Shown one piece after another: positions 61,376 through 64,000 of a stretch of 64,000 nt of DNA. A model generated the notes under the pieces. That model worked only from the letters and a program-made list of their open reading frames with translations, had not been told where the DNA came from and made no database searches. Each line of letters opens with the position of its first letter. The stretch's first letter is position 1. The position numbers were made by a program, and so were the translations under genes. Source of the DNA: Bretschneidera sinensis (lineage: Eukaryota > Streptophyta > Magnoliopsida > Brassicales > Akaniaceae); contig CM043700.1 in NCBI GenBank assembly GCA_023935145.1, positions 31,373,001 to 31,437,000 of the forward strand, in the 5' to 3' direction.

Positions 61376-62981
61376 TGATACAGTTTTAGTCTGACACAGA
61401 TTAAGATTTTTGTAGTGTTGGTTTTTTTTTGCCTTCTGTCATTCTTTTTGGCTCATGGCTTGTCAGAGGCATATGATAGAATAAACACACTCAATTTTTT
61501 TGATGGGTTTTGTGTAAATATTAGCCCCTCTTGGCTAATAAATGAATGGAGTTAGTACTACTTTTTACTGAGATGGTCTTCTGCAAATGCATCAGTCTCC
61601 AATTTCAGTGATTACCGCAGAAATTAATGGAACTTCCGTTATGATCGTTTCTTGATAAAAAAACAAACATAAAACTGGGCTCCAAAAGACCGCAAAGTAA
61701 GCATCCGTGGGGCATAATAGCCCTTGTTCTTTGATTGCTACACCCTTTCCCGTTGCCGTTGTTGAAAACTTGAAACCAGTTCATTTTTCCATTAATGTGT
61801 TGTGGATAATTGTTCTACTTTGCTCTGTCCCACACTGGGTTGACCTCTAATTAATAAGTCATTGACATGATTATACTTTTTCATTCTTTTGTGCCCTTTT
61901 GAGGTTTGACTGTATATCATAACCAAACCTTTCTTAATCTCGGCATTGCTTGGGGAGAGTTATTCCGTAGAACATCCTTACATTTGAACTTTTGTCAAAG
62001 CAAAATTAGAGGATAAGAAAAATGTGGGTTATTTCCACCGTTAAAATGATTGTAATCATAGTTTCATTAATGTTAATTTATTTGTTTAACAAAAACACTC
62101 TTATTTAAAATATTAAAATTAAATTATTTTAAAGAAAAAAATGTTGGAAAAAATATATGAAGAAATTGATTTTTTTATAAACAAAAATTAAGGTAAACAT
62201 TCGAAATAAAATAAATTTTGTTTTTTAAAAAATTAAATTTATGTCAGGAAAATTATTCCATTGTTATTGAAATTAAACCGTTTATAATTCGACGCGTGTA
62301 CTTTTGGCTGTAACATTTATTAGATCGAAGGACAGACGTTCATTAATTGTCACAACTGTAGTTTGATGATCCATCGCGTGCATAGACGAATCTTTATGTA
62401 TCACTGTTTCATACACTAAAATTATCTCACATCTAATTTACGTACAATTGATCTCATTGATGACGTTATCTTCACTCCTAGATAAGCAGAAGCTGCAGCA
62501 CACGGGACCCATTATCTAAAACGCATGCATATATAGAAATATATACACTTAAAAACATACGAGTGCACTTTCTACACATTTTAAGCCCTTGATCAGGCTC
62601 TAAAGTCCACCACGTCCCATCTAAGCTCCTTTCGTAACAGCCAAAATCCAAAATCTCGAAAGTGTCAATGGTTAAAGACCGTTGATTTTAAACCTCACAC
62701 AAACAGTGTTCCACGTTAATTTTATGGACGACTTGTTCCAGGTTCCAAACTGTTGAACGCATCAGTTTTGTGGGGCCCTATTCGATAAGCTTCTCCCACG
62801 TGTCAGTTTCTTTTTTCAGGTCTCATTTCGTCTCCTGAGTGCTAGCATGTACTGTAATAACCAGAGCCCCCTGCTTCGTTGTCACAATCATCAAAATTCA
62901 CAAACCACAATAAGAGAGAATAAAGTTTAAAGAGTTTTGAGAGAGAGAAAGGTTCAGAGTTTTGTAGGGAGAGAGAGTGCA
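61376..62981. other. Intergenic DNA and NDR-kinase promoter/leader
   Basis: No gene seen. The last 100 bases before 62982 are GAGA-rich and are the likely 5' leader of the kinase gene. Confidence 0.4.
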
Positions 62982-63166
62982 ATGGAGAATCAGGATAAAG
63001 AAAAGGAAGAGGAGAGAGAGAATGAGGAGGGGGCCGTGGCAGGGGAGGAGGAGGAAGAAGGGGAGGTGGGGTCCATCTTGACCATGGAGAGGGTGGCTGC
63101 AGCCAAGCAGTTCATCGAGAGCCACTTCAAATCTCACATGAAGCATATCCAAGAACGAAGAGAAAG
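62982..63166 (+). CDS. NDR-type AGC protein kinase, first exon only (partial)
   Basis: The start ATG at 62982 opens MENQDKEKEEER, followed by an acidic Glu-rich stretch. Then comes LTMERVAAAKQFIESHFKSHMK and HIQERRER up to the donor AGAAAG|GTATAT at 63166 (phase 2). This N-terminal regulatory region, with AAAKQFIExHYK and QERxER, is the MOB-binding segment of plant NDR kinases (AGC VII). The catalytic domain must lie beyond the window, because no later exon was recognised before 64000. NDR kinases act with MOB1 in Hippo/MEN-like signalling in growth, cytokinesis and pollen. Confidence 0.85.
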
Positions 63167-63751
63167 GTATATATGTGTACATGCATATGCATATATGTGT
63201 GCAATACAAGATTGGTTTATTAAAAAAATTTTATATTACATTTTCTCTATTTGAAGGTGGTCTCATTTGGGTTTTTTGGTATGTCTTTATTGCATGGCCT
63301 TGAATCGGAGCTGGAATGTTCTTGATTTTGTTGTCAAATTATATTTATTTAGGGGAATATTGGAATTCTCAATTGAGTGATCTATTTGTAGATGCAATTT
63401 TGTCTGATAATTAATGTTTGTAGCTTTCAAGCATTGAGGTGGTGGTGGTGGCTTTTGAGGTTTGTTGTGGTTGTGCCATGTGAGCACTTTGAATTGAATT
63501 TCCAAGAACCACTTTGAATTGCATTGCCTTTTAAGAAGTTGATTAGTTAAAGGAGAAATTAGAAGTTTTGTTATTCTTACCCAATTAATTTGTAAATGGC
63601 TTAGATTTAATGGATTTTGTGGAGTTTTTCTCATATAGATAGCCTTGTATATGGGTTGCACCCCTTGGTGCTTTCTTATTGATACAATTTTTATTTATCA
63701 AAAAAAAAAAAAAAAATTGTTTTCCCCCTTTTATGGGGTAGAGTGGAGTGC

Positions 63752-63782
<31 letters not shown>

Positions 63783-64000
63783 GAAGCAATGAATACCTTC
63801 ATACTTTAAAAGGATTGGAAGGGAAATTTCTTGAAAGAAACAAAAAGAAATTCCTTTAATATGCGAATCACATAAATGGAAAGGAAATTTTATTGCTGAA
63901 CTTGTGTTTACTGAAAAGTTTCATTCAAATCTTTGATGGGCGAACTTAAGAGTGATAAGTGCAACTTGTTGGGTTCATGATTTTATCTTGTCAGTGTAAA
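63167..64000 (+). other. First intron of the NDR-type kinase gene (open at the edge)
   Basis: No second exon was found. It contains a (TAA)n microsatellite at about 63752-63780 and A-runs. Confidence 0.6.

Noticed and set aside
62898..63209. Minus-strand frame opposite the NDR first exon
   Set aside because: It is the complement of the acidic GAG/GAA-rich exon, rich in Leu, Phe and Ser, with no family match.

Overview
The window is nuclear DNA from a flowering plant, most likely a eudicot. The genes are split by AT-rich introns with GT-AG borders. The coding content is typical of plants (lycopene epsilon-cyclase, an RPS2/RPS5-type NLR, a telomere repeat-binding factor). Intergenic space holds LINE, Copia, hAT-like, Tourist-like and TRIM relics. 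I could not name the species. There are no operons, CRISPR arrays or bacterial features.

Layout from left to right: 1-8 kb is gene-free and holds a hAT-like insertion with a perfect 8-bp target duplication (2799-3524), a long imperfect hairpin (about 2521-2636), a compound microsatellite, and a broken Copia gag/integrase fragment split by a rearranged TRIM composite (7130-7881). 9.2-18.5 kb is a complete THO6/DWA1-like WD40 gene on the minus strand (11 exons, 370 aa) with two LINE insertions in its large introns. 21.7-28.5 kb is a complete single-Myb-histone (TRB-type) gene on the minus strand (6 exons, 275 aa) whose introns hold Tourist-like MITEs and a LINE with a 17-bp target duplication. 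A 1.75-kb hAT-like element lies between it and the divergent lycopene epsilon-cyclase gene (32.3-38.4 kb, plus strand, 11 exons, 525 aa). A solo-LTR-like block follows (38.7-40.0 kb). Next come an intronless CC-NB-LRR gene (41.3-44.0 kb) whose 5' end is tandemly duplicated, a degenerate but nearly complete LINE on the minus strand (about 44.9-48.6 kb), and a broken U-box receptor-like-kinase pseudogene (48.7-49.7 kb). 51.2-55.5 kb is a plastid-type glyoxalase-fold gene on the minus strand (5 exons, 199 aa) with a LINE in one intron and a tandem satellite-like array in another. 59.8-61.4 kb is a single-exon domesticated PIF/Harbinger transposase gene (ALP1/EPCR1-like). The first exon of an NDR-type AGC kinase starts at 62,982 and the gene runs off the right edge.

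The genes have unrelated housekeeping or defence roles and do not form a pathway. The shared theme is transposon load: at least four LINE insertions sit inside introns of genes whose reading frames still join perfectly across every splice. I found no convincing undescribed system. The most unusual items are the inverted multi-LTR TRIM composite with its own 5-bp target duplication, the 144-bp duplication that copied the NLR start region, the intronic satellite array, and the transposase-derived gene that appears to have lost its catalytic triad.
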